Shown here: positions 16,922-25,079 of the stretch, piece by piece
How positions within the stretch are numbered: position 1 is the stretch's first letter
Layout: each line of letters opens with the position of its first letter
From: Anammoximicrobium sp032229885
GTDB lineage: Bacteria; Planctomycetota; Planctomycetia; Pirellulales; Pirellulaceae
NCBI GenBank assembly: GCA_032229885.1
Contig: JAVYAJ010000409.1
Location: 1-27,363, forward strand
Length of the DNA stretch: 27,363 nucleotides
Reading direction: 5' to 3'
Translations under genes and position numbers: made by a program
Notes under the pieces: model-generated
What the model saw: the letters and a program-made list of their open reading frames with translations, nothing else
Databases searched by the model: none
Told to the model about the DNA's origin: nothing

Positions 16922-17884
16922 CAGGCTCCCGCCGACCGCCGCGCACACGGCCCAAAATATGCCGTACATGCCCCGCCAACGGGCCTCGGGGATGACCAGA
17001 TTCATCCCATAGACGCTGGCGATGAAGGAAAGTGGGATGAAGATCGTGCTGATGATGGTCAGCACCTTCATGATCTCGTTCATCCGATTGGAGACCGCCG
17101 ACATGTACGTCTCGGTGACCCCCGCCGCCATCTCGCGGTAGGTTTCGATCAAGTCGATGATCTGGGCGCAGTGGTCGTACACGTCACGCAGATAGGTGCG
17201 CGTGGTCTCCGACAGCACCACGTATTTCTCCCGCAGCAGTTGGGCGATCAACTCGCGCAGCGGCCACGCCGCGCGGCGCAGGATCAGCAGCTCGCGCTTC
17301 AGCGCATGGAGCCGACGGTTGGTCGTCGGATCGGGCGTGGCCAGCAGATCCTCCTCCAGATCCTCGAGGGCCTCCGAGTGGCGTTCCAATACCGGGAAAT
17401 ACCCGTCGACGATCGTGTCGACCAGCGCGTACAGGAGAAAGCTCGCGTCGTTTTCGCGCAAACGCGAGCCATGCGTCGCCAGCCGCTTCTGGACAGAGGC
17501 GAAAAGCTCGCCGGGCGATTCTTGAAAGCTCAACAGCGTCGAACGCCCCAGAAACAGGCTGACCTGCTCGGTGCGCACCGATTCCCCTTGAGGGGCGACG
17601 GCCCGGGCCACGACGAACAAGCGGTTGGGCTGGTCCGCGGATCCGGGGTAGTCCTCGATCTTGGGCCGTTGAGCCACGTGCAGGACGTCGTCCAGGGCCA
17701 GCGGGTGCAGTTGGTACTTCTCGGCCAAGGCCAAGACGACCTCCCGCGTCTCCAGGCCCACCACATCGATCCAGCGCACGCGGCACCAAGTCGGCCGGCT
17801 GTGAGCGAGGAAGTCCGCCATGTCGGCCACCTCGCGCGATTCGTGCATCTCGGGGGAATAGTCGGTGCAGATGACTCGTGTCAT
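16889..17884 (-). CDS. corA: CorA-family divalent cation (magnesium) transporter
   Basis: This 331-residue membrane protein is predicted to form the homopentameric Mg2+/Co2+ channel of the CorA family. A long cytoplasmic alpha/beta and helical domain (about 1-270) is followed by TM1 (about 272-292) ending in the signature Y-GMN (G293-M294-N295), and TM2 (about 306-325). A basic RRRKW tail follows, as in the family. An acidic helix (EALEDLEEDL, about 171-180) is expected in the cytoplasmic funnel. ATG at 17884 has GGAA about eight bases upstream; the same frame extends to 18901, but that part runs antisense through the next gene and is not real. It overlaps the preceding plus-strand gene by 33 bases at the 3' end. 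Confidence 0.93.
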   Translation of the reverse strand: MTRVICTDYSPEMHESREVADMADFLAHSRPTWCRVRWIDVVGLETREVVLALAEKYQLHPLALDDVLHVAQRPKIEDYPGSADQPNRLFVVARAVAPQGESVRTEQVSLFLGRSTLLSFQESPGELFASVQKRLATHGSRLRENDASFLLYALVDTIVDGYFPVLERHSEALEDLEEDLLATPDPTTNRRLHALKRELLILRRAAWPLRELIAQLLREKYVVLSETTRTYLRDVYDHCAQIIDLIETYREMAAGVTETYMSAVSNRMNEIMKVLTIISTIFIPLSFIASVYGMNLVIPEARWRGMYGIFWAVCAAVGGSLLLWFRRRKWI

Positions 17885-18075
17885 GCAAATGGTTCCGTGC
17901 GTATCCAGCGCGCGCGTTGGAGACGATTGATCTCTTGGGGCCTGTCCGAAATATTCGTTAATCTCACAATCCGCCCGACCGGGCTCGCTGGCGCCTGCGT
18001 CACACGTTGTGGATCGCGCCCGATTCTCAGGCGAAGTAGTAGGGGGTGGGGCGAACCCCGGGTGCGGTTGCCCGA

Positions 18076-20508
18076 TCAGTAGCCCAGTGCGGCCAGGGCG
18101 GCGTCGCCGATGCGGGCCCGCGCGCGATATTGTTCGTCCTTTTTCGGACCCCCGACGAAGTGGGGATGGTTGCGATTGGTCAACACGATTACGTAGACCT
18201 GCTGTTCCGGGTCGATCCAAATGGACTGTCCCGTATGGCCGCTGTGGCCGTAGGCCCGCTTCGAGAGGCGCGTGGGGCGGTGCAGCGCGTTGACATCGAG
18301 CTCCCAACCGAAGCCTCGGGCCGGCAGCGGCGGGGCCAGCAGATTGCGAGTCATCAGGCGGTGTGATTCGGGCGAGAGGATGCGAACATCGCCGAGCCGG
18401 CCCTCGCCCAGCATCATTTCGCAGAACCGCGCCAGGTCGGCGGCCGTGCTGAACAGCCCGGCGTTGCCCACCGGGCGGCCAGCCAACCGGGCCTGTTCGT
18501 CTTCGATCTGACCAATCTCGGAGGCCCCGCTGGGCGCCACGCGCAACGAGGGCGGCAGCGGTCCAAACGACGTGTCGCGCATGCCCAACGGCTGAAAGAT
18601 GCGCGAGCGGCAAAACTCGTCCAGACGCTGGCCGCTGGCTTTCTCCACCATCCGGCCCACCAGAATCAGGTTCTGGCAGGCGTAGCAATAGCGGCTGCCC
18701 GGCGTCCACTTCGGCGTGACGCCCAACATCAGCTCGAGCATCGCATCGCCCTGCGCCCGACCGTGATATTTCGTGTTGTCGAAGCCCGATGTGTGCGTGG
18801 CCAGTTGAGTCACGCGGATCGCGTCGATTCCGCTGCCCGAAAGCTCGGCCAACGCTTCGCGGATGGGCATGTCGAAACGCAAACGTTTCTCGTCGACACA
18901 AATGCCAAAGGCCGTCGCCGTGGCCACCGGCTTGGTCACGCTGGCCAGGTCGAAGATGCAGTCTTTGGCCATCTTCACCTGGTCGGGCACGATCCGCGCG
19001 TAGCCAAAGGCGCCGTGGTACAGCGCCTTGCCCGGCTTGCCGACCAGCACCACGGCGCCGGGGAACAGGTCCGCGTCCAGTTCGCGCTGAACCGCCGACC
19101 GGATGGCGTCGTCGCCGGCCGCCAGTTCGGCGACTGCTTGTACGAGCACCTGCTCGGCATCGGCTGAATAGAAACCGATGTCGGCCACCAGTCCGCGCGC
19201 CTCGTAGCCGCCTTCGGCGACGATCGCGGCGTCGGGCAGATAGCCGTCGACCTCGTTACAGTAGCCCGCGATCCACAGGCGGCCGGGACCCAGCGCGCGG
19301 GTCACCAGCGGCACGTAGCCCGACACCACTTCGCCGGAAAGCCCCACCAGGGTCAGATCGTCGCCGAACTGCCAGAGCGCCAGCGGATGCCGGTGATGCA
19401 TAGGCAATTCCTGACCCTGCTCCAAAGCGGCGAGCATGCGTTTGGCGTTGTAGGCCAGCGCGCCCGACATCCGCGTCAACTGATCGCGCGGCGGCGCCGG
19501 CATCAACGGCAAGTCCACTTCGCGAAACGCTACGCGCAACGGGCCACGAATGGGTACGAGGCTGCCGCTGGCGACCCGTTCGACCTCGGCGGCCAACGTC
19601 TGACCCTGGGCCCGGACGTGCTTCTCGGCGTTGGGCCCGGTGCGAGGCTCGCTGTTGGCGTCTGCGCCGCAGCCCTGCACGAACATGGTTTGTACGTCCG
19701 GATGGGACGCTTCGAGCGCCTCTCGGGCAAAGCTGGGATAGTCGCCCGACAGCTTGAGATTCTCCGGACCCAACGTCACCGGATGGCACGCCGCGCCGAA
19801 AACGAGGGCCCGCAACTTGCCATCGGGCGTGCGGACGCACAGCACGGGCGCCGTGTCGTCGACCGGTTTGTCGGGGTTCGGGCCCATGCCGCGATAACGG
19901 CCGTCGGCGCTGAACAAGCGGCGATTGCGCACAAAGCTGCACTTGCCGCCGCCCCAGGCGAGTTGTGCCGGCCGCAGGTCGGCCAGCGCGGCCCGTGCCG
20001 CCTCGGCCAGTTGGTCAAACAACCGCTCGGTGTACGCCAACGTGATTTGACGTTCCTCCTCGGACATCGGGTAGCGAAACAGATCCGACGCGCCGATGAT
20101 GGGGCCGGAATGCGTGTGGGAGAGGTTCACCAAGAGCTGCCGCCGCGCAAGGCCCGTGCGCTCGGTCAACCGAGCGAACAGGGCATTGGCCTCCGGAGCG
20201 CGAAGCACGCACAGATCGACGGTGATCAACACGGCCCGCTCTCCCCGAGCGTCCTCGATCGCGATGGCGTTGGCGTACAGATCGTTGAGCTTGCCTTCAA
20301 ACGGTCGAAAACGGGGCTGGCTGGCGTAGCCATGCAGCCAGACCGGTTTCTCAGGCGTGATACACACGCGGGCCAAGCCCACCCGCAGCGCATCGGGCGC
20401 CATCTGTTCGCCGCCCATGCCGCGACCACAACACGCCGCGAGAAAAGTCCCAAGCAAAACGGCGAGCCAAGCGCGAACCTGTCTGCCGGAGAACAACATC
20501 GGGCTCAT
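18076..20508 (-). CDS. Lipoprotein fusing a ceramidase-like domain with a serine beta-lactamase-like domain
   Basis: This 810-residue protein joins two hydrolase modules. A signal peptide ends in the lipobox L23-A24-A25-C26, predicting a lipoprotein. Residues about 40-460 resemble neutral/alkaline ceramidases, including SHTHSGP (130-136) with zinc-ligand histidines and GAACHPVTLG plus LSGDYPSF (238-261). Residues about 475-800 are a class C/penicillin-binding-type serine hydrolase with S523-V-T-K526 and H758-T-G760 in GHSGHTG. The middle Y-x-N box reads Y609-A-C611, so the usual Asn is Cys. The ATG at 20508 follows GAGAGG by nine bases; an upstream ATG at 20517 lies directly on that site. The substrate may be an acylated or amide-linked envelope molecule, but this is inference. 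A flanking gene link is not visible. Confidence 0.85.
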   Translation of the reverse strand: MSPMLFSGRQVRAWLAVLLGTFLAACCGRGMGGEQMAPDALRVGLARVCITPEKPVWLHGYASQPRFRPFEGKLNDLYANAIAIEDARGERAVLITVDLCVLRAPEANALFARLTERTGLARRQLLVNLSHTHSGPIIGASDLFRYPMSEEERQITLAYTERLFDQLAEAARAALADLRPAQLAWGGGKCSFVRNRRLFSADGRYRGMGPNPDKPVDDTAPVLCVRTPDGKLRALVFGAACHPVTLGPENLKLSGDYPSFAREALEASHPDVQTMFVQGCGADANSEPRTGPNAEKHVRAQGQTLAAEVERVASGSLVPIRGPLRVAFREVDLPLMPAPPRDQLTRMSGALAYNAKRMLAALEQGQELPMHHRHPLALWQFGDDLTLVGLSGEVVSGYVPLVTRALGPGRLWIAGYCNEVDGYLPDAAIVAEGGYEARGLVADIGFYSADAEQVLVQAVAELAAGDDAIRSAVQRELDADLFPGAVVLVGKPGKALYHGAFGYARIVPDQVKMAKDCIFDLASVTKPVATATAFGICVDEKRLRFDMPIREALAELSGSGIDAIRVTQLATHTSGFDNTKYHGRAQGDAMLELMLGVTPKWTPGSRYCYACQNLILVGRMVEKASGQRLDEFCRSRIFQPLGMRDTSFGPLPPSLRVAPSGASEIGQIEDEQARLAGRPVGNAGLFSTAADLARFCEMMLGEGRLGDVRILSPESHRLMTRNLLAPPLPARGFGWELDVNALHRPTRLSKRAYGHSGHTGQSIWIDPEQQVYVIVLTNRNHPHFVGGPKKDEQYRARARIGDAALAALGY

Positions 20509-21415
20509 GGTTGACATCCTCTCGCCAGGTTTCAAATGATTTTCGAGCCGTGCGGACATCGATCGACGAAGAGCCAATGGAGCGATTGCACCAAATGGTC
20601 GGCTGGATACATCGAGAGATTCCGCTACGCGGGCAACTGCGAATCCATTGTATACCGCGCGCGTGTAAGTTTGTCTCCTCGAATTAGCGAAACCATTGCT
20701 GGAAAGGATCATGAGGGGGTACAGCGAGTCAAGGAACGTGTGAACGTAGGCGGAATTTGCCGTCGGTGTAGAACATGGCCGCGGGAACGGCCACCGGCGG
20801 CAAGCCAGAAGACGCGAAGAGTTTCAGACTCGGAGAAACGTTTCTTTGTCGAAGAGCTGAAAGTTCCGCGTGATCAAAGAGGTCACGGCATCTCGGTGCG
20901 TGGTCGAGATCTTCCCTAGACAGTCTCCGATACTCGCCTGGAAGCTCGAACAGGTCTCGTAGCACTTCCCGTGAAGACAGTCCGCCTTAACAAACTCTCA
21001 GAGACGCTCGATCAAATTGAGATTCGAGGAATAGGACGGCAGAGACAGCAGTTCGATGCCGAAGGAAGCGGCGAGGTCCTGCAGTTTGTGATGAAACGCG
21101 GTGGTGGCAACGCCCGGGCGTGACATGCCAAGGTAGCCGACAGTACGAACACCGCTGTTCAGCCCGCGCGGCGCGCGACGCGCTACCCCAGACGCCGATT
21201 GATCAAGGTTGGCAAGTTCATGATTGTACTCCTGCCGTGGCTTGGGCGGCCTGCTCTACCGTTCAAGGAGTCGCCGCCAAGTTCATCGTGTTCTCGTGGT
21301 TTGGTTCTTCCGATGGTGCAGCACTAGCCGCGGCGAATGCTATCATAGTTTGCTGTCAATCACGCCATTGTTTTTCTGGACGACTGCCCGGAGTCCTGCA
21401 AAACGGAGCTAAATC
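20509..21415. other. Intergenic region with mobile-element debris
   Basis: No intact gene lies here. The main content is the decayed IS630-type transposase at 20824-21108. The part from 20509 to 20823 and the part from 21109 to 21415 show no recognisable feature apart from GGAG just before the 21416 start. I do not see terminal inverted repeats or a target duplication, so element ends cannot be fixed. Confidence 0.55.
20824..21108 (-). pseudogene. Decayed C-terminal part of an IS630-family transposase
   Basis: Reading minus-strand from 21108 gives a continuous remnant: FHHKLQDLAASFGIELLSLP, then SYSSNLNLIERL, an in-frame TGA (20998-21000), then EFVKADCLHGKCYETCSSFQ and on to a TGA at 20824. 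This is the final DDE portion of IS630-type transposases, whose conserved form is LP-YSPNLNLIERLW. The stop sits exactly where the conserved Trp (TGG to TGA) should be. The N-terminal DDE residues are missing, and upstream sequence is unrecognisable, so the gene is dead. It marks past insertion beside the DUF4832 gene. Confidence 0.82.
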
Positions 21416-23353
21416 ATGCCTCGGTGGAGTGTACTGCTGTCGATTGTGCTGCTGCCGAACCTGTCGAGCGCCGAGACTGACGAGTCGCCGCTTTCGCCCC
21501 CTGCGACCCTGCCGCTGCAGCAGGTCGTTCCGGCCGCCTCGACGGCGCCGTTGACCAACCCAGGCATGGGCCTGTATCGGGCAGGCACACTCAATCCGGA
21601 TGACCTGCCGCCTGAAGCTTGGTTCTCGCCGCTCCTGCAGATCGGCTACTTCCGCGATGACTGGTCGGTTCTGGAACCAGACGCGGAGGGAACGTACCAC
21701 TTCGACGAGTACTTCGGCCCGATTTTCGACCTGTGGGTCAAACGCTGGCAAAGGCGAGTCGCGTTCCGGTTCATGTCGCAAAATATGCACTCGCGGCGGC
21801 AGTACGTCACGCCGAAGTGGGTCTTCGACGCGGGCGTGCCATCGGTCAAGCTCAAGGGGTTGTACACCAAGCAGCAGATCGACCCGGTCTTTTGGGATGA
21901 GCGTTACCTCCAAATCCAGGAGCGATTCATTGCGGACCTGGGCAAGTACCTGGACGGTCGTCCGGGCCTGGAGTTCATCGATATCGGCAGTATCGGCGAA
22001 TGGGGCGAGATGCATTTGGCGCGTTGGACGCCGGAACTGCTGCGGCAGACCGGTTTCACGACGGCACGGTACATCGCCGCCTATCGGCGGCTGATCGACG
22101 CCTTTGCGCGGGCGTTCCCGCAGACGCGCGTCTTCCTGAACGTCGGCGATTACGAAACGATCAATGACTACGCCGCCATCAAGGGTCTGCACTTTCGCCA
22201 GGACGGCTTGACCCCCTCCGGTCCCAGCGCCGACGTGGGCCGGCGATTCTACCGCCGGTACGCGCCCTGCGGCGTGATCTGCAACTACGAATTTTACGGC
22301 AGCTACACCGAGATGAAGGAGAAGGGCTGGGGCGTCGCGGAGACGTTTGCCAAAGGGCTCGAAGATCCGATCAGCTACCTGCACATCAGCCTGATGGGCT
22401 ATCGGGAACTCGCCCAGGCGCCGGCGGAGATCCGACAGGCAGTGACGGATGCTGCCCGCCGCATTGGATTTCGCTTCGTGTTGAGCCGACTGCGGTGCAA
22501 CAAGACGCTGCGCCTGCGCGAAGGAACGCCGTCCCGATTGTTCCTTGAACACCATTGGAAGAACGAAGGCGTAGCTCCGTGCTATGCCTCGTACGCCCTG
22601 CGTTGGACGCTGACAGACTCGCAAGGTCGGACGGTGGCCGAGCAGTTGACGTTTCCCACACGCCCGACCACTCTCTGGAGACCTGGCGACGAGGTGATGT
22701 TGACGGACGTGTTGATCATCCCCGCAGGCGTTCAACCGGGCGTCTATCGGTTGCAAGTCGCGATGGTCGAGCCGGAGCATCCTTCGGTTCGCATCCAACT
22801 GGCGATTGGTGGGCGGGACGACGCTGGCGCCTATGATCTGTGCGCGGTTTCCGCCGAGACGCACGCTGCCGGTCCGTCCATCGTGTACGAGGAAGGCTTT
22901 GAGCACGGCGCCGGCGGCTGGCGCGCCGCGGAGGGCATGACGGTGCAAGTCGCCGGCCAAGCTTACAGCGGTACGAGTTGCCTGCGCGTAGCGGGCACTC
23001 AGCCTGGTACGGCTTGGAACTATGCGCACTTCAGCCTTCCGCGGCCGGTCCTGCCAGCGAGCCGTTATCAGCTATCCTGTTGGATGCGAGTGGACAAGAT
23101 CGCCCCGAAGGCCCCGGCGCCGTGGTTGAAGATCGCCTTGACAGACGCTTCGGGCAAGTGGCTGACGAACGCCAAGACCAACGCCTACGACTTGGACCAG
23201 CCGGGTACGTGGCAGCGCCTGGTCGGCTTCGTGGAAACCACGTCGGACACGGCCGGTGGGGATTTTGCGATCGAAAAGGGCGCCCTCGAAGGACACTTCG
23301 ACGTGTCCCTGGCGCTGGATGATGTGACGTTCGAGTTGCTCGAATCGCCGTAG
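21416..23353 (+). CDS. Secreted DUF4832 protein with glycosidase-like barrel and C-terminal carbohydrate-binding-like domain
   Basis: This 645-residue protein has a signal peptide (MPRWSVLLSIVLLPNLSSA). The first half (about 45-355) is a TIM-barrel like those of GH-A clan glycosidases, beginning NPGMGLYRAG, with acidic residues in GSIGEWGEMH (E195, E198) and NYEFYG (E292) as candidate catalytic positions. The DUF4832 beta-domain follows (about 360-480). The end (about 488-645) is a jelly-roll module of the CBM4/9 type, starting YEEGFEHGAGGW. The role is probable binding or cleavage of a polysaccharide outside the cell; activity is unproven. ATG at 21416 has GGAG eight bases upstream. It is bracketed by an IS630 remnant upstream and a group II intron-like fragment downstream, and faces a large glycoside-hydrolase-like gene. 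Confidence 0.85.
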   Translation: MPRWSVLLSIVLLPNLSSAETDESPLSPPATLPLQQVVPAASTAPLTNPGMGLYRAGTLNPDDLPPEAWFSPLLQIGYFRDDWSVLEPDAEGTYHFDEYFGPIFDLWVKRWQRRVAFRFMSQNMHSRRQYVTPKWVFDAGVPSVKLKGLYTKQQIDPVFWDERYLQIQERFIADLGKYLDGRPGLEFIDIGSIGEWGEMHLARWTPELLRQTGFTTARYIAAYRRLIDAFARAFPQTRVFLNVGDYETINDYAAIKGLHFRQDGLTPSGPSADVGRRFYRRYAPCGVICNYEFYGSYTEMKEKGWGVAETFAKGLEDPISYLHISLMGYRELAQAPAEIRQAVTDAARRIGFRFVLSRLRCNKTLRLREGTPSRLFLEHHWKNEGVAPCYASYALRWTLTDSQGRTVAEQLTFPTRPTTLWRPGDEVMLTDVLIIPAGVQPGVYRLQVAMVEPEHPSVRIQLAIGGRDDAGAYDLCAVSAETHAAGPSIVYEEGFEHGAGGWRAAEGMTVQVAGQAYSGTSCLRVAGTQPGTAWNYAHFSLPRPVLPASRYQLSCWMRVDKIAPKAPAPWLKIALTDASGKWLTNAKTNAYDLDQPGTWQRLVGFVETTSDTAGGDFAIEKGALEGHFDVSLALDDVTFELLESP

Positions 23354-23493
23354 TTGACACGGGGATCGTCCACTAGTGCTCGTTGGCGCCAGAGATCAAT
23401 CTGCCTGTTCTCGTATTCCAGCATTTTCGGTGGACCCCTTCTCCAATCAAATCAGGGCCGCCCGGGATGCTGACTGCTGCCACTCCGCACATG

Positions 23494-23535
23494 CAGCGGA
23501 GAGCCGTATGCGGACGGGCGCCGGTACCAACCTAG
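23494..23535 (+). other. Possible decayed group II intron domain V arm
   Basis: GGAGAGCCGTATGCGG at 23498-23513 is the conserved 5' arm of bacterial group II intron domain V. The usual loop and 3' arm (GCACGTACGGTTC) are not intact: the following sequence, GCGCCGGTACCAAC, only partly matches. No reverse transcriptase gene or other intron domain is recognisable. I read it as a fossil 3' end, with chance similarity as the alternative. Confidence 0.35.
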
Positions 23536-23573
23536 AGACCACGGTCCAGGGAGTGAAGCGGCCGCGAACATGC

Positions 23574-25079
23574 CTACCAGACGCACACATGGACCGCGTA
23601 CGGGGCAAAATTATCCTCCCACCCGCCGGCCTGCGTCGCAAGCTGGCGGTCCTCGAACAGTACCTGCACGTGGTCGGCTTCGACAGCAGTTTCGCCGGTG
23701 GTTTCGCCAGCGGCTCCGATAGTGGCCGTGGCAGCAGTTTTGATCCGCACGCGCACGGCTTGGCGGGACGAGTTCGCAGCCAACAGATAGCGCCGGCCGC
23801 GATGTTGTTTCAGCCGAGTGCTGACGGACGGATGGCCCAGGCCGTCGGCTGTCGGGCCGTCGAGGACCCGGACCTGCTGCTTCTGCGGCGGATCGGGTTC
23901 GACCAGCACGTCGTGCAGGTCGGCCAGTTGGCGCGACAGCCGCTTCAGCGCGGACCACACCTGCGGATCGTGGGTCACGCCGTGGTTCTTGCCGGTTCCG
24001 CCATAGGTGTAATAGGTTATCCCCGTGGCGCCGTGGATGATGGCCAGGTAGGTCATCGCTCGGGTTTCGGCCTCCGTCGGATAGCGCTCCCAGCCCCAGC
24101 CTTCGAAATCCTGGATGATCGCCCAAATCGGCGCTGTGCGCCCGGACCGATGCAGGTCGTCGTTGATCAGCTTCATGTCGCGGATCACGTCGGCGACCTC
24201 GCACTGTTGATCCGAGCGGATGGGATAGAGTTCCGGCAGAAAGGCGTCCGTGGCGTCCACATAGTCGGTGTACCGCGAAGATCGCGAGCCGCCGGCGAAC
24301 ACGGCGTCGGCCTGGGCCGTGATGTGGAACGGATCGACATCGCGGATCGCCCGATGCACGCGCCGCAGTTCGTCGGGACTGATGTGGCTTGCCGTGTCGT
24401 CGGCCAGATACCAGGCCAGCAGGGCCGTCTGGCGGCCCTCTTCGACCACGGTGCGGACCGCGTGTTGCGCGTCGCGGTTATTGGCCCCCCCGCGCGGGGA
24501 GATGATCACGTGCAACCCATGGCGTGCGGCGGTCGCGTAGAACTCGTGCAAGTCGGCGTCACGTTGGGTGTGGTAGGTGTGGATCGTGTTGAAGCCGGCC
24601 TCGCGAAGTTCGGCAAAGCAGCGGTTGAAATCGTGGCCATTGTGTTCCCGCTTCCACACGGAATACAGGCCGATGGGAAACAGCGGTTGGCCATCGACCA
24701 GGATCACGCCGTCGGCGCGTACGGTGGTGACGCCCGCCGTCGGCGGCGGTTGAACCGAGATCCACCACGGCTGCTCGCACGCGTTGCCGGCGAAATCGCG
24801 AGCCTTGACAAGCACACGGTGCACGTTGGGTCGCGTTCCCGATTCCGGATGCGGGCCGTCGAACCGCGGATCGGCGAAAGCGACCTCGTCGCCGGCGACG
24901 ATATCCGGATAGTCCCAACCGATCCGCATCACGGCGGACCGGGCGTCCGGCGGAGCCATCAGTTCGAGTTGCGTCTGTCGCCACCGCGGGCTGGGGCCGC
25001 CCAGGTCCAGGCCCACCGGATCGCCCAGCGGGCAGCCCTGGCCATCGAGCCAGCGGATCGAGCCGGCCGAGCCTTCCCC
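23574..25079 (-). CDS. 3' part of a frameshifted, secreted glycoside-hydrolase-like protein (catalytic barrel)
   Basis: This is the downstream half of a gene that begins at 26569. The reading frame enters at the G run (25076-25085); a GTG at 25016 is the first usable start if it were read alone, and it has no good ribosome-binding site. About 500 residues cover the end of a carbohydrate-binding-like module, a beta-linker, and a TIM-barrel of the GH2/GH42-like type from about ILVDGQPLFPIGLYSVWKRE. Barrel motifs are GFNTIHTYHT, AWYLADDTAS, and a late GWGWERYP-containing strand before GITYYTYGG. A beta-domain closes the protein at VHVCVW. In relatives the LADD segment usually reads LADE-P, so a catalytic Glu may be Asp here. 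It lacks its own signal peptide, which supports belonging to the upstream fragment. Confidence 0.78.
   Translation of the reverse strand, partial: GEGSAGSIRWLDGQGCPLGDPVGLDLGGPSPRWRQTQLELMAPPDARSAVMRIGWDYPDIVAGDEVAFADPRFDGPHPESGTRPNVHRVLVKARDFAGNACEQPWWISVQPPPTAGVTTVRADGVILVDGQPLFPIGLYSVWKREHNGHDFNRCFAELREAGFNTIHTYHTQRDADLHEFYATAARHGLHVIISPRGGANNRDAQHAVRTVVEEGRQTALLAWYLADDTASHISPDELRRVHRAIRDVDPFHITAQADAVFAGGSRSSRYTDYVDATDAFLPELYPIRSDQQCEVADVIRDMKLINDDLHRSGRTAPIWAIIQDFEGWGWERYPTEAETRAMTYLAIIHGATGITYYTYGGTGKNHGVTHDPQVWSALKRLSRQLADLHDVLVEPDPPQKQQVRVLDGPTADGLGHPSVSTRLKQHRGRRYLLAANSSRQAVRVRIKTAATATIGAAGETTGETAVEADHVQVLFEDRQLATQAGGWEDNFAPYAVHVCVW

Noticed and set aside
17885..18901. Extended 670-residue corA product
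   Set aside because: The added part is antisense to the fusion lipoprotein gene and unlike CorA; the ATG at 17884 fits the family start.
20509..20712. Longer start for the fusion lipoprotein
   Set aside because: The added 68 residues have no signal character, and the ATG at 20508 follows GAGAGG at good distance and directly precedes the lipoprotein signal.
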